DNA from: Sphingopyxis granuli NBRC 100800
Lineage (GTDB): Bacteria > Pseudomonadota > Alphaproteobacteria > Sphingomonadales > Sphingomonadaceae
Assembly: GCF_001591045.1 (NCBI RefSeq)
Contig: NZ_BCUA01000001.1
Location: 123,679 to 187,678, forward strand
Length of the DNA: 64,000 nt
Direction of reading: 5' to 3'
The notes beneath the pieces were generated by a model. It searched no databases and was not told the origin of the DNA. It saw only the letters and a list, made by a program, of their open reading frames with translations. The translations under genes were made by a program, and so were the position numbers. The first letter of the stretch is position 1. Each line of letters opens with the position of its first letter. Below are positions 34,309 through 44,063 of this stretch, in pieces.

Positions 34309-35730
34309 ATGACCGACGACGCGTTCATCGAGAACCGGACGTTTGAAGAGATCCGGATCGGCGACACGGCGAGCGTGTCGCGAACCTTGTCGGAGAAGGA
34401 TATCCAACTGTTCGCGCTTGTCTCGGGCGACGTGAACCCGGCGCATCTCGATGCCGATTTTGCGCAGACGGATTTCTTTCAGCGGATCATCGCCCATGGC
34501 ATGTGGGGCGGCGGCCTCATCTCCGCGGTGCTCGGGACCGAGTTGCCCGGGCCGGGGACGATCTATCTCGGCCAATCGCTGCGCTTCATCCGTCCGGTGG
34601 GCATCGGTGACGTGATCACCGCATCCGTCACGGTGACGGAAAAGAAGCCCGAGGGCTGCGTCCTCGTCCTCGACTGCCGCTGCGTGAACCAGAAGGGTGA
34701 GACCGTCATCACCGGGCAGGCCGAGGTCCGCGCGCCATGCGAAAAAGTGCGTCGCCCGCGCCTGGCGCTCCCCGACGTGCGGGTAGCGACACATGACGGA
34801 TACCGGCGTTTGATCGAACAGACGCAGGACGGAGAGCCCATCGCCACCGCGGTCGCGCATCCGTGCAGCGCGGTGGCGCTCGCGGCGGCGGTGGATGCCG
34901 CCGAAGCGCGCCTGATCGCGCCGATTCTCGTCGGCCCGGAAAAACGCATCCGCGCCGCTGCCGAGGAAGCGGGAAGAGACATTTCCGGCTTCCGCCTTGT
35001 GCCTGCCGATCACAGCCATGATGCTGCCGCGAAGGCCGTCGCACTCGTGCGGGCTGGCGATGCGAAGCTGCTGATGAAAGGCTCGCTGCATACCGACGAA
35101 CTCATGGGCGCGGTTGTGTCAGCCGCAACCGGTCTCAGGACCGAGCGGCGGATCAGTCATGCCTATGTGATGGACGTGCCGGGGCATCCGACACCGCTCA
35201 TCATCACCGATGCGGCCATCAACATAACGCCGACCCTGAAGGACAAAGCCGACATCATTCGCAACGCGATCGACCTCGCGCATGTCATCGGCATCGCCGC
35301 GCCCAAGGTCGCCATCCTCTCCGCGGTCGAGACGGTCAATCCCGACCTGCCCTCGACGCTCGACGCGGCCGCTCTTTGCAAGATGGCCGACCGGGGCCAG
35401 ATCAGCGGCGGCATCCTCGACGGTCCCCTCGCCTTCGACAACGCGATCAGCGAGGCCGCGGCCCGGGAGAAAGGGATCGTCTCGCCGGTCGCCGGGAAGG
35501 CTGAAGTTCTGGTCGTTCCCAATCTCGAAGCCGGCAATATGCTCGCCAAGCAGCTCACCTTCCTCGGCGGCGCCGACGCCGCCGGTGTCGTTCTCGGCGC
35601 GCGGGTGCCCATCATCCTCACCAGCCGCGCGGACAGCGAACGGACGCGCCTTGCGTCCTGCGCGATTGCGGCGCTGCTCGCGCGCGCCGCCCCGAAAGCA
35701 GCGCCCGGGCTTCCACAGGCTTCCGCATGA
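34309..35730 (+). CDS. Bifunctional MaoC-type enoyl-CoA hydratase / phosphate acetyltransferase
   Basis: 473 residues from ATG 34309 with GGAGA before it. Residues 1-140 form a MaoC/PhaJ-like hot-dog hydratase: FALVSGDVNPAHLDADFAQ and HGMWGGGLISAVLG carry the hydratase 2 motif with Asp and His. Residues 160-470 form a phosphate acetyl/butyryltransferase: KLLMKGSLHTDELMGAV, RRISHAYVMDVPGHPTPLIITDAAINI and GPLAFDNAIS. The two halves would supply (R)-3-hydroxyacyl-CoA for PhaC and convert acetyl-CoA to acetyl phosphate for the coupled AckA downstream (ATGA overlap at 35727-35730). Confidence 0.93.
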   Translation: MTDDAFIENRTFEEIRIGDTASVSRTLSEKDIQLFALVSGDVNPAHLDADFAQTDFFQRIIAHGMWGGGLISAVLGTELPGPGTIYLGQSLRFIRPVGIGDVITASVTVTEKKPEGCVLVLDCRCVNQKGETVITGQAEVRAPCEKVRRPRLALPDVRVATHDGYRRLIEQTQDGEPIATAVAHPCSAVALAAAVDAAEARLIAPILVGPEKRIRAAAEEAGRDISGFRLVPADHSHDAAAKAVALVRAGDAKLLMKGSLHTDELMGAVVSAATGLRTERRISHAYVMDVPGHPTPLIITDAAINITPTLKDKADIIRNAIDLAHVIGIAAPKVAILSAVETVNPDLPSTLDAAALCKMADRGQISGGILDGPLAFDNAISEAAAREKGIVSPVAGKAEVLVVPNLEAGNMLAKQLTFLGGADAAGVVLGARVPIILTSRADSERTRLASCAIAALLARAAPKAAPGLPQASA

Positions 35731-36914
35731 AGGCGGTCGTCAGTCTCAATTCGGGCTCGTCGAGCATCAAGTTTGCGTTCTTCACCCTGGATGACGCGGG
35801 CCACCCGGAGCATTCGGCCGGCGGCAAGATCGAGAAGATCGGGATCGCACCGTCACTGGTCGCGCGCCGGGTCGATGGCAGTATCCTTGCCGAGCGCACA
35901 TGGAAACAGGGCGCTGGCCTGACGCACGCGGAACTCCTCAAGGATCTGTTCGATTGGGCCATCGATCACCTCGAAGGCCGGGAAGTGATCGCGATCGGGC
36001 ACCGCGTCGTTCATGGCGGGATGCGTTTCGCTACGCCGCGGCGCGTCGATGCGGGCCTTCTCGACGAACTCGACGCGCTTTGCCCGCTCGCACCGCTCCA
36101 TCAGCCGCACAATCTGGCCGCGATCCACGCAATTGCAGTCATGGCGCCAGACCTTCCCCAGATCGCCTGTTTCGATACCGCGTTTCACCACGACAAGCCC
36201 GAGGTCGCCGCGCGGCTCGCGCTCCCCCGCACGCTGCATGAGCAGGGAATCCGCCGCTATGGATTTCATGGACTGTCCTACGAATATATCGCCGGGCAGT
36301 TGCGAACCATCGACAGGGCGCTTGCCGATGGGCGGGTGATCGCGGCGCATCTCGGAAACGGCGCGAGCCTGTGCGCGATGCGGGACGGGAAGAGCATCGA
36401 CACGACCATGGGGTTCTCGACCCTCGATGGGTTGATGATGGGAACGCGTTGCGGGACGCTCGATCCGGGCGTCGTGCTTCACCTTCAGACGCAACTGGGC
36501 ATGGGCGCGGACGAGGTCGACGACCTGCTCTACCGGAAATCTGGCCTGCTTGGTGTTTCAGGCATATCCAGTGACATGCGTGTCCTGACGGCAGACCCGA
36601 ACAGGCAGGCCCAGGAGGCTGTCGAGCTTTTCGTCTGGCGGGCTGTCCGCGAATTCGGCGCGCTCGCCGCATCGCTCGGCGGCGTTGATGGTATCGTCTT
36701 CACCGCCGGGATCGGCGAGAACCACGCGGAGATCCGCAGGCGTATTTGCGAACGGCTCGGCTGGCTGGGACTGTCGATCGATGACGATGCGAATGCCGCC
36801 AATGCCCTTTGCATCTCCGGCGGGGAGAGCCGCGTGAAAGTCCTTGTCATTCCGACCGACGAGGAACGGATGATTGCCGATCATACACTGGCCGTTCTGC
36901 GGTCGGAATCGTGA
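35727..36914 (+). CDS. ackA: Acetate kinase
   Basis: 395 residues. Acetokinase signatures: VVSLNSGSSSIKFAFF at the N-terminus, IGHRVVHGG, FDTAFH, RYGFHGLSYEYI, HLGNGASLCAMRDGKSIDTTMGF, GTRCGTLDPGVV and FTAGIGENHAEIR. It converts acetyl phosphate and ADP to acetate and ATP, giving substrate-level ATP when respiration is limited. Its start overlaps the stop of the MaoC-Pta gene. Confidence 0.95.
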   Translation: MKAVVSLNSGSSSIKFAFFTLDDAGHPEHSAGGKIEKIGIAPSLVARRVDGSILAERTWKQGAGLTHAELLKDLFDWAIDHLEGREVIAIGHRVVHGGMRFATPRRVDAGLLDELDALCPLAPLHQPHNLAAIHAIAVMAPDLPQIACFDTAFHHDKPEVAARLALPRTLHEQGIRRYGFHGLSYEYIAGQLRTIDRALADGRVIAAHLGNGASLCAMRDGKSIDTTMGFSTLDGLMMGTRCGTLDPGVVLHLQTQLGMGADEVDDLLYRKSGLLGVSGISSDMRVLTADPNRQAQEAVELFVWRAVREFGALAASLGGVDGIVFTAGIGENHAEIRRRICERLGWLGLSIDDDANAANALCISGGESRVKVLVIPTDEERMIADHTLAVLRSES

Positions 36915-36980
36915 TCCGGGTGTTACCGGTTCGCCCATCACCGCATCGTCACCCTCCCGGCCTGACCTTCGCGACCAAGT

Positions 36981-37739
36981 CTATCGGTCACCGTCCTCGG
37001 ACAGCCAGGCCCGCGCCGCATCCTCGCCATCCAATGGGAAATGGCGCAACTCCATCTTGAGCAGAGGATCGAAAAGCTTCACCAGCGTCGCCAGCCAATC
37101 CGATCCACCGATGATCGCATAGCGCGACACGCGATGCAGCAGGGAGAACTTGCGTTCGATAGTTTTCGGGTCAGCCAGGATTGCCGGTTCGAAGCCGTCA
37201 TAGCGCTTCATCCGGACCAGTATTTTCAGCGGCGAATCCGACTGGGCGACCTCGAAAAGATGGGCGTACAGGCCATCGAGTTCATCCGCCGTAATCCGAC
37301 CGTCTACCTCGAACGCCTGGATGTCGTCGTCGCCAGAAATGCGGTGGACGGCCTGAGGGTGCGGGGTATCGCACTCACCCTTCACCCAGGCGAGCGCGCG
37401 GTCACGCTGGGCGACCGGATAGACCTCGTAAGACACGTAAGGCAGTAGCGCGCTTTCGATGCGTGACGCAATGCGGACCCAGGACTGATCCGTGACGATA
37501 GCGATTCGGCCGAACTGCTTGAGCCGCGCCAGATAATGAAGAACATGGCGAAGATCGTAAAACAGCGCATCGGGCGCAATGGATTGAAGGTCCAGTACTT
37601 CAACGAAGATATGAACCTTGCTTTCGCGCGCGAACGCTTCGTCCAGGAGCCGAAAGGCGAGTTCCATTTCGTCCTTTTCGATCCGTTCGCCTACCGAGAG
37701 GGCAATGATATCCTTCTCGCCGTTCAGTTGCGTGAGCAT
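36981..37739 (-). CDS. SpoIIAA-like/STAS-SEC14 protein, tandem domains
   Basis: 252 residues from ATG 37739 with GAAGGA ten bases upstream. Two repeats of the SpoIIAA-like (DUF3478) fold: IIALSVGERIEKDEMELAFR to FGRIAIVTDQSWVRIASRIE to ERALAWVKG-type ending, then IQAFEVDGRITADELDGLYA to YAIIGGSDWLATLVKLFDPL to GEDAARAWLSE. Single-domain relatives occur with stress genes; the biochemical role is unknown. A degenerate FixJ-like half-site (CCAAATCTTACCACT on the minus strand) is about 45 bp upstream. Confidence 0.85.
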   Translation of the reverse strand: MLTQLNGEKDIIALSVGERIEKDEMELAFRLLDEAFARESKVHIFVEVLDLQSIAPDALFYDLRHVLHYLARLKQFGRIAIVTDQSWVRIASRIESALLPYVSYEVYPVAQRDRALAWVKGECDTPHPQAVHRISGDDDIQAFEVDGRITADELDGLYAHLFEVAQSDSPLKILVRMKRYDGFEPAILADPKTIERKFSLLHRVSRYAIIGGSDWLATLVKLFDPLLKMELRHFPLDGEDAARAWLSEDGDR

Positions 37740-37867
37740 GGTTATGTCCTTCAGTGTTCGAGCCGAAGCCAAGTTGAGTGGTAAGATTTGGCTACGCTGC
37801 CGATCGACGTGACCCTCTGCGGTCACCGACCGACCAGCTTATTGCCAGCGGCAAATCCCACCGGAGA

Positions 37868-38236
37868 TTACTGGATCGGAGGCCGGTAATCGGCATTCTT
37901 GAGAGTCAGCATGTAAGCCGCAAGCGCATCGATCTGCTCCGGCGCGATTTCGAAGTTCATGATCTCGGGGAAATTATGTGAATTCCGGAGCCATGGGTTC
38001 AAGGTGCGGGCGGTCAGTCCGGGGGTGTTGATGATCGCCTCAAACGATGGCGCCTCCGGTTTGGGCGAGATACCGGTATCGATCGCATGACAGGCCGAGC
38101 AATGCTTTTGGGCAAACGCCAGTCCCTGCCGCTGGACCGCCAATTCGGTTCGGTTGCTTTCCTTTGCAGGCCTAGCCTGTCCGGTCGCGATTGCTCCGCT
38201 GACAACCACGACGGCAATCAGGATCTTCAAGCGCAT
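37868..38236 (-). CDS. Small class I cytochrome c
   Basis: 122 residues. Signal peptide MRLKILIAVVVVSGAIATGQA, then QGLAFAQKHCSACHAIDTG with the haem-attachment CxxCH, and NFPEIMNFEI supplying the distal Met. Periplasmic electron carrier; the low complexity around the haem site resembles short-chain cytochromes c of respiratory chains. It follows the globin gene (67 bp gap) on the same strand. Confidence 0.92.
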   Translation of the reverse strand: MRLKILIAVVVVSGAIATGQARPAKESNRTELAVQRQGLAFAQKHCSACHAIDTGISPKPEAPSFEAIINTPGLTARTLNPWLRNSHNFPEIMNFEIAPEQIDALAAYMLTLKNADYRPPIQ

Positions 38237-38303
38237 CGCAAGTTCCAGTAGCGGCTGTCATGGGCGGCGTCCGCGACCGCACGTTCATGATCGATGAAGC
38301 AGG

Positions 38304-38711
38304 TCACATCGCTTGTCCCGGGTTCCGAGCCATGCCCTGCGCCATGGCACTGAGCGCTTCGGCCATCTTGCCGGCAATCCCGGGCTCTACTGGCGAGGCC
38401 GTGATCGCGCGGCGCATGGCATCCACCCACTGGTCTGCCGTTTCCCGAGTGATGGGCAGACGTGCATGCGCGGACATCATGCAGACGCCCGGATGTTCGA
38501 CGAACCAATCGCGCGGGCCGCCTAACCAGGCGTTGAGGAAGCCGGCAAGAGACACGCGCATGGATGCGAGGTCCTCAGCGTGAAGGTCGCGCAATTGTGC
38601 GTAGGCGGGGTCAGCTTCCATCAGGTCGTAGAAGTGATCGGTAATCTGGCGAACGATCCTTGCTCCACCGATAAGATCGAAAGACGTCTGCGATTGCTCG
38701 GCTACGGTCAT
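38304..38711 (-). CDS. Truncated globin (group II-like)
   Basis: 135 residues. IGGARIVRQITDHFYDLMEADP (helix A-B), MRVSLAGFLNAWLGGPRDWF, HPGVCMMSAHARLPI with the proximal His (SAHARLPIT) and RETADQWVDAMRRAI with the conserved Trp, the pattern of group II truncated haemoglobins. Such proteins handle O2 or NO under microaerobic conditions. It is next to the cytochrome c gene and the FixLJ cluster. Confidence 0.88.
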   Translation of the reverse strand: MTVAEQSQTSFDLIGGARIVRQITDHFYDLMEADPAYAQLRDLHAEDLASMRVSLAGFLNAWLGGPRDWFVEHPGVCMMSAHARLPITRETADQWVDAMRRAITASPVEPGIAGKMAEALSAMAQGMARNPGQAM

Positions 38712-38843
38712 CTGGTCTTCCTTTGCCTGATGGGCCTATGCGGATATCAATGTATTCAGGCGTGTCACGGTTCTGACGGTGATTGTGCCTTGATTGCGTG
38801 CGTGGCTATCCAGGCACGCAGAAATGTCACAGATTCTGTCAGA

Positions 38844-39263
38844 TCACGGAGGCCAGCGACCACGCACGCCGCAAAGCTCCTCCAGGGCTGATCGCAACCG
38901 CGCCAGCGTATAGGGCTTTTGAATCACGTCGCGGACCCCGCGCTGCATGATCTCCACCACCAGGCGGACGGGTGGTGCGGCGATCTGCAGAATGATCGGC
39001 TTTTTCCTAATAAAATCGGCATTCTGATCGAGTGTGGCGATTAATTGCGGCAATGGGAGACCATCAAGAAGAACGACGTAGGGAGAGGTAAGCGGTGGTC
39101 GGCCCAGAAATGTCTCGAAATTTTCAACACTGCCAAGCCAGGTGACCGGACCGCTCGTCAACTGCTTGGCGATGGCAAACTCCTCGTCCGGACCAATGCC
39201 TATGAGATGCGTGGGACACGCGTCAGCCACGGCGCCTTCTGCGCGGGCAAAGCCATCATTCAT
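38844..39263 (-). CDS. Degenerate receiver-domain protein
   Basis: 139 residues from ATG 39263 with AGGG upstream; a TTG start 18 bases upstream is possible. The fold follows CheY: a beta-strand LIGIGPDEE where the acidic pair of active receivers would be, VVLLDGLPLPQL with a possible phospho-acceptor Asp, IILQIAAPP replacing the usual T/S strand, and VIQKPYTLARLRSAL with the conserved Lys. Missing acidic and Thr/Ser residues suggest a receiver that does not phosphorylate normally. It lies in the FixLJ cluster and may be a phosphate sink or decoy. Confidence 0.7.
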   Translation of the reverse strand: MNDGFARAEGAVADACPTHLIGIGPDEEFAIAKQLTSGPVTWLGSVENFETFLGRPPLTSPYVVLLDGLPLPQLIATLDQNADFIRKKPIILQIAAPPVRLVVEIMQRGVRDVIQKPYTLARLRSALEELCGVRGRWPP

Positions 39264-39372
39264 TGGGCGCCCTGCGACCAAGTCCGCGCGGGCTGAGGCT
39301 CAGCAAATGAGGGAAATCTCGAAGCATCAGACCATCATCTCCAGCCGTCTGTTGGCACAAAGGCAAGCGCGA

Positions 39373-39789
39373 TCAGGAATGGGCGGTTGCCTCGCCCGCA
39401 CCTGTCAATCGAGCAACGGTCGCGCCGAGCACATGTTCGCGAAAGGGCTTCTCGAGGACCTGGCTGAAACCATGCGCGAGGGCTCGCTCGGTGAGATCAG
39501 CCGATGGAAAGGCGGTGATGAGCACCGCTGGACCGGACCAACCTCTTTCCCTCAGATGGCAGAGCACCTCGATCCCATCGGTTTCCTCCAGCCTGTAGTC
39601 CGCGATAAAGCAGCAGGCGTCGCGGGCGGCCGGATCGGCAAGCAGCGCGGCCCCGGCTGCGTAGGCCCGAACATCGAAACCCCGGGCACGAAACAGAAGC
39701 TGTAACGATCGGCGAACCCCGGCATCATCCTCCACCAGGAGGAGCCGTGGACGTTCCTGCATCTGGGATGCAATTCTCTCACTTGTCAT
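39373..39789 (-). CDS. Single-domain response regulator
   Basis: 138 residues. A complete receiver domain: LLLVEDDAG with E20, D21 and D22, phospho-acceptor D64 in FIADYRLEE, T in LITAFPS and K in VLEKPF. There is no output domain. Such FixJ-like stand-alone receivers can modulate FixL kinase (compare FixT in rhizobia, which is a FixL inhibitor of different sequence). A FixJ-like site lies 61-77 bp upstream. Confidence 0.85.
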   Translation of the reverse strand: MTSERIASQMQERPRLLLVEDDAGVRRSLQLLFRARGFDVRAYAAGAALLADPAARDACCFIADYRLEETDGIEVLCHLRERGWSGPAVLITAFPSADLTERALAHGFSQVLEKPFREHVLGATVARLTGAGEATAHS

Positions 39790-39849
39790 GACACACCATC
39801 AAATCCAGCGACCATGCTGATTGATTGGGAATGTCAGGAAATCGGCGAC

Positions 39850-39866
39850 GGGTCGCTACGTAAGTG
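39850..39866 (-). promoter_or_regulatory. FixJ-box-like site upstream of receiver gene
   Basis: Plus strand GGGTCGCTACGTAAGTG; minus strand CACTTACGTAGCGACCC. It lies between fixJ and the single-domain receiver gene, 61-77 bp before the latter's start. Confidence 0.45.
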
Positions 39867-39875
39867 TCCGAACCC

Positions 39876-40490
39876 TTAGCCGGTCACGCCCGCGGAAAAT
39901 GCGATGCGAAGGGCTTCCGACAGGCTGCGAACACCGAGCTTGGTCATCAAATTGGCGCGATGGACTTCTACCGTGCGCGGCGAAATGCCGAGATCAAAAG
40001 CGATGGATTTGTTCGGCAAGCCCTGGGCCAGGCCCTTGAGGACGTCCTGCTCGCGCGCAGAGAGTCCCGCGATGAGGATAGTCGCATCGGCCGCCCGGCC
40101 CGCCCTGCCTTCGGCATCGGCAAGGCGCTCAAAGGCGGTTTCGATGGCCGTGATCAGCACTGCCTTCTCGAACGGCTTTTCCAGGAAATCGACCGCCCCG
40201 GCCTTCATCGCTTGAACGGCGATCGTGACATCGCCATGACCGGTCAGAACGATGACGGGCATGGATATGCCACGCGCGTTCAATTCCTGCTGGACTTCCA
40301 GGCCATCCATCTCGGGCATGCGGACATCAAGCAGGATACAACCCTGCTCGGCTTGCTTGAGTTTCTTGAGAAATTCCACGCCGGAAACCCACGGCGTCAC
40401 CGAAAAACCCGATTTCTTCAGCATGAAACCAGTCGAGCGGCGGATCGAGTCCTCGTCATCGACTATGTGAACAACACGCTTTTCATCCAT
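39876..40490 (-). CDS. fixJ: FixJ-family response regulator
   Basis: 204 residues. Receiver domain with D11/D12, phospho-acceptor D55 in [12 protein letters not shown] in VLTGHGD and K in FLEKPFEK, followed by a LuxR-type [43 protein letters not shown]. Architecture and sequence are typical of FixJ, which is phosphorylated by the oxygen-sensing kinase FixL. Its start overlaps the end of the sensor gene by eight bases. It is the expected binder of the GGGAAnnTACGTA sites in this island. Confidence 0.93.
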   Translation of the reverse strand: MDEKRVVHIVDDEDSIRRSTGFMLKKSGFSVTPWVSGVEFLKKLKQAEQGCILLDVRMPEMDGLEVQQELNARGISMPVIVLTGHGDVTIAVQAMKAGAVDFLEKPFEKAVLITAIETAFERLADAEGRAGRAADATILIAGLSAREQDVLKGLAQGLPNKSIAFDLGISPRTVEVHRANLMTKLGVRSLSEALRIAFSAGVTG

Positions 40491-42438
40491 CCAGCTTCTC
40501 CGCCTCCGTCCTTATCAAAGTAAAATGGAACTGTGTACCGCCCCCTTGTGCTGGCTCCATCCAAATGCGGCCGCCATTGGCCTCGACGATAGTTCGACAA
40601 ATCGAAAGACCAAGCCCCATGCCTTCCGCTTTCGTGCTCACGAACGCCTTGAAGAGCTGGGCTGCGACGTCAGGCGCCACGCCAGGCCCGGTGTCAGCCA
40701 CCGTCACGCGAACAAATCCCGGCTGATCGGGCGCCGTCCGGATCGTGAGAAGACGGCAGGTCGCCGTGCTCATCGCGTCCACCGCGTTACGGATGAGGTT
40801 GACCAGGACTTGCTGGATCTGGATCTTGTCGACCAGCACGCTCGCTGCGTCGTGATCAATATCGATCCGGGTTCCGATCGACTTCTCCCCGGCGCCCATC
40901 AACCCGAAAGCCGCGGACTCGTTGATCAGGTCCGGCAAGCTCTCGACAGTCTTTTCGACCTCGCCGCGAGAAACGAAATCCCGCAGGCGACGAACAATGT
41001 TGCCGGCCCGCATGGCTTCTGCGGCGGCATCCTCCAGCGCCTCGATGATTTCGGGCAGTTCGTCGGGATCCGGCTCGGCCAGCAAATCGCGCACGGCTTC
41101 AACATAGTTCGCAACCGCTGTGATCGGCTGGTTGAGTTCGTGAGCAAGGGTCGACGCCATGGTTCCCATCGCGCTGACCCGGGCGACGTGGATAAGCTCA
41201 GATTGAAGCTCCTCAAGCCGCTCCTGCGTCCGGTGACGGTCCGTCAGGTCGCGGATGAAGCCGGTGAAGACGCGTTCGCCGTCGCCGGTTGCCTCGCCCA
41301 CCGACAGTTCCATCGGGAATGTGGTCCCGTCCTTGCGCATCGCGAAGACCACCCGGCCGATGCCGATGATCCGGCGTTCACCCGTCGTGAGGTAGCGCTC
41401 GAGATAGCCGTCATGGCGCTCGCGATAAGGCGAGGGCATGAGCATGCTGACATTGGCTCCCAGGACTTCGGTCTGTGTGTAACCGAAGAGACGCTCGGCC
41501 GCAGCGCTGAAGGACAACATTTTTCCCCGTTCGTCGATGACGATCATCGCATCGGGAACAGTCGACAGGATGGAGCGAAGATGCGACTCGCTGTTGCGCA
41601 GGGCGCTTTCGGCAGCGCGCTGGTCGCTAATGTCGCGGACGACGATGGCAAAGCCGCGGACCGTTCCGTCCGGGTTCTTCAACGCCGTAATCGCAATGTG
41701 AGCGAGAAATTCGCTGCCGTCCTTGCGGACGCGCCAGTCGTCCATCTCTATCTTGCCGCGCGTAACCGCCTCTGCACGGATCGCTGCCGGCTTGCCGGCG
41801 GCCACGGCGTCATCGGGATAGAAGAGGTCCGCCGGTTTGCCGATCATTTCCGCGGCGGTCCAGCCCTTCAGTCGCTGGGCACCCTCGTTCCAGATCGTAA
41901 CGTTCCCGTCCGGATCGAGCATGTAGATGGCGTAGTCCTGCGCGCCGTCGATCAGGAGGTTCAGCTCTTCGGCGAGGATAACCGCGCTGTCGGCGAGTTC
42001 GCGCGTGACCGTGACGGTACGGTGGTGATTGCGCCACAGGAGGAACATCACGAAGAGAAAAATCACGACAGCCATCTGCTGGCTGGCTGTGGTGGGCCAG
42101 CCGTCGATGACGACTAGCGACGCAAGGGTTATCAGCGTGACGCTCGAGATCACGAACAGGTGAGGTCGGAGCGCCACGAGCACCATACCCGCAACGCCCA
42201 GAGTCACAAAATAGTGAACGCGCTCATCAACGTGCTCGGCGAGCTGCTCGCGGGTCACGAAAGCGATGATGACGATCGCGAGACCTGCGAGAGCCGCCGT
42301 TATGAGCTGGGTGCGGATAGGGCGGTTGGCGAGCAGCGTTGCAGCGGCCAATGCCCGCGAAAAGGCGCCCTTCCGCTCCGATGACCGGCTGATGTCCGGG
42401 ATTGCTTCATCTCCTTGCCTTGGTGAAAGGAACCGCAC
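40483..42438 (-). CDS. fixL: FixL-like oxygen-sensor histidine kinase
   Basis: 651 residues from GTG 42438, chosen because GGGGGGAG lies nine bases upstream; a longer frame would start with TTG. Membrane segments lie at about 43-62, 75-112 and 122-136. PAS-A covers about 160-275. PAS-B at 285-400 is a FixL haem-PAS, with [10 protein letters not shown] supplying the haem His342, Arg348 and, 20 residues after the His, Arg362 in IGIGRVVF; these match FixL H200, R206 and R220 of Bradyrhizobium. HisKA H-box [12 protein letters not shown] at 433, then N, G1 and G2 boxes ([26 protein letters not shown]). A FixJ-like site lies 63-78 bp upstream, suggesting autoregulation. Confidence 0.92.
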   Translation of the reverse strand: MRFLSPRQGDEAIPDISRSSERKGAFSRALAAATLLANRPIRTQLITAALAGLAIVIIAFVTREQLAEHVDERVHYFVTLGVAGMVLVALRPHLFVISSVTLITLASLVVIDGWPTTASQQMAVVIFLFVMFLLWRNHHRTVTVTRELADSAVILAEELNLLIDGAQDYAIYMLDPDGNVTIWNEGAQRLKGWTAAEMIGKPADLFYPDDAVAAGKPAAIRAEAVTRGKIEMDDWRVRKDGSEFLAHIAITALKNPDGTVRGFAIVVRDISDQRAAESALRNSESHLRSILSTVPDAMIVIDERGKMLSFSAAAERLFGYTQTEVLGANVSMLMPSPYRERHDGYLERYLTTGERRIIGIGRVVFAMRKDGTTFPMELSVGEATGDGERVFTGFIRDLTDRHRTQERLEELQSELIHVARVSAMGTMASTLAHELNQPITAVANYVEAVRDLLAEPDPDELPEIIEALEDAAAEAMRAGNIVRRLRDFVSRGEVEKTVESLPDLINESAAFGLMGAGEKSIGTRIDIDHDAASVLVDKIQIQQVLVNLIRNAVDAMSTATCRLLTIRTAPDQPGFVRVTVADTGPGVAPDVAAQLFKAFVSTKAEGMGLGLSICRTIVEANGGRIWMEPAQGGGTQFHFTLIRTEAEKLDG

Positions 42439-42798
42439 CGCGCTGATCTCCCCCCTTTTTTCGTCCCTTTTTCTATCAATCGAGCCCAAATTGAGCCATC
42501 GAAAGTTACGAGGTCCAGGGTCGGGGGAGTTGCGATGGGTCGTCGTCAGCTCTGCTGAGGTGCTGAATTCAGGTCCTCCACCGACAATTGGAACAAATGC
42601 GGATTCCCTTGGCCACCGCTGGTAGCTAGACCCCTTGCGTGGATCGTCGACGAATCCGAGCGATCAATAGACAAGGATACCCTGTGGCGCCGCATTGGTT
42701 CATTCGGCAAGTTTGGGAAGGGTTGGATGCGGAGGCATGCCAGTCCGTGCGCCGCGCCATGCGTCATTCGGTCAACCTGTGCCTGACACAGCAGGTCT
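42439..42798. other. 360-bp divergent region between fixL and the MgtC/DUF4010 gene
   Basis: It contains the FixJ-like site at about 42501-42516, which suits fixL by distance (63-78 bp). No other element is clear; the plus-strand gene is likely driven from the right half. Confidence 0.4.
42501..42516 (-). promoter_or_regulatory. FixJ-box-like site upstream of fixL
   Basis: GAAAGTTACGAGGTCC in the plus direction. It matches GAAAGTTACGTAG of the Hsp20 upstream site at 11 of 13 positions and sits 63-78 bp from the chosen fixL start. Confidence 0.4.
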
Positions 42799-44061
42799 GT
42801 GAACATGCCTGACACGGAATTGCTGCGCACCCTGGCGGCTTCTCTTGCAATCGGGATCCTGATCGGCATCGAGCGGGGCTGGCGGCAGCGGGATGCGAAC
42901 GACGGAAGCCGTGTGAGCGGACTCAGGACATTTGGTCTGCTTGGCCTCACTGGCGGGCTCGCCGGGCACGTCCCGGATCTTCTGGCCGCCGCCATTGCGC
43001 TCGCTGCGCTGTCGAGCCTGGTCCTCGGCTATCGCAGCGCCCTCGCACGCGAGGGGAGCCTTTCGGTGACCAATACCCTGGTCGGCATCGTCACCTTCGC
43101 GCTGGGTTACATGGCCGCCAAGGGCCAGGTCAGCGAGGCGCTGGCGGTCGCAGCCGTGACGACGCTGCTTCTCACGCTGCGAGCGCAGGCCCACGCCATC
43201 CTCAAAGGCATGACGGCACAGGAAGTCGATTCGATCGCGCGCTTTGCACTGGTGGCGCTTGTGATCCTGCCGTTGCTCCCGGACCGAAATCTCGGTCCCT
43301 ATGATGCCTGGAACCCCCGCCAGATCTGGATGGTGGTGGTCGTGGTCCTCGGCCTCTCCTTCGCCGGCTATGTCGCGACCCGTCGGCTGGGGTCTGGAAA
43401 GGGCATCATGATAACCGCGTTGTGTGGATCTCTTGTGTCCTCAACGGCCGTGACCGTGACTTATGCACAGCGATTGCGCCAGAAGGACGGACCGGAAGCG
43501 CCACTTATAGCAGGTATCGCGCTTGCATCGCTGGTGATGTTTGTCCGTGTCCAGTTGCTGTCGATCACCCTCATTCCCTACGCAGCCCGTTCGCTGGCTC
43601 TGGCCATGGTCCCCGCGTTCATTGTCGGCGGATTGACGACATTGCTTGCGCTTCGCGCGCGCAATGCAGAGGCAAGCGCCGGCGAGGTGAAGCTCGGCAA
43701 CCCGCTCGATTTTGGGCCGGCGCTGTTGCTCGCGGGGCTGGTGGCGGTGATGGCCATCCCGGCCCGCTGGGCGCTCGAACAGTTCGGCGACCAGGGCATC
43801 ATCGTCGTGTTGGGTCTGACCGGCATGTGGGATGTCGACGCGGCGGTCCTCACCTTGGCGGGGATGCCCAAGGATATTCTCGACGAGAGCACGGCAGGCC
43901 TGGTGTTGGCGGTCCCCGTACTCGCAAACACAGCATTCAAGGGCTTTTTGGCGCTCGGGATTGCCGGACCGCGCCAACAGGGCTGGAAAGCATCCGCCCC
44001 CTTGTTCGCCTCGGTGCTCGCCTCTGGCATCGGCATCGCGGCGCTTCTCTCGCTCAGATAG
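42799..44061 (+). CDS. MgtC/SapB-DUF4010 family membrane protein
   Basis: 420 residues, GTG start at 42799 or ATG at 42805. The N-terminal third is MgtC-like (LAASLAIGILIGIERGWRQR, RTFGLLGLTGG), and the C-terminal two-thirds is DUF4010 (ALCGSLVSSTAVTVTYAQRL, GLTGMWDVDAAVLTLA, ANTAFKGFLALGIAG). About 11-12 membrane helices. Function of the combined protein is unknown; MgtC proteins affect cation and ATPase homeostasis. It has no obvious operon partner. Confidence 0.88.
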   Translation: MNMPDTELLRTLAASLAIGILIGIERGWRQRDANDGSRVSGLRTFGLLGLTGGLAGHVPDLLAAAIALAALSSLVLGYRSALAREGSLSVTNTLVGIVTFALGYMAAKGQVSEALAVAAVTTLLLTLRAQAHAILKGMTAQEVDSIARFALVALVILPLLPDRNLGPYDAWNPRQIWMVVVVVLGLSFAGYVATRRLGSGKGIMITALCGSLVSSTAVTVTYAQRLRQKDGPEAPLIAGIALASLVMFVRVQLLSITLIPYAARSLALAMVPAFIVGGLTTLLALRARNAEASAGEVKLGNPLDFGPALLLAGLVAVMAIPARWALEQFGDQGIIVVLGLTGMWDVDAAVLTLAGMPKDILDESTAGLVLAVPVLANTAFKGFLALGIAGPRQQGWKASAPLFASVLASGIGIAALLSLR

Positions 44062-44063
44062 AA

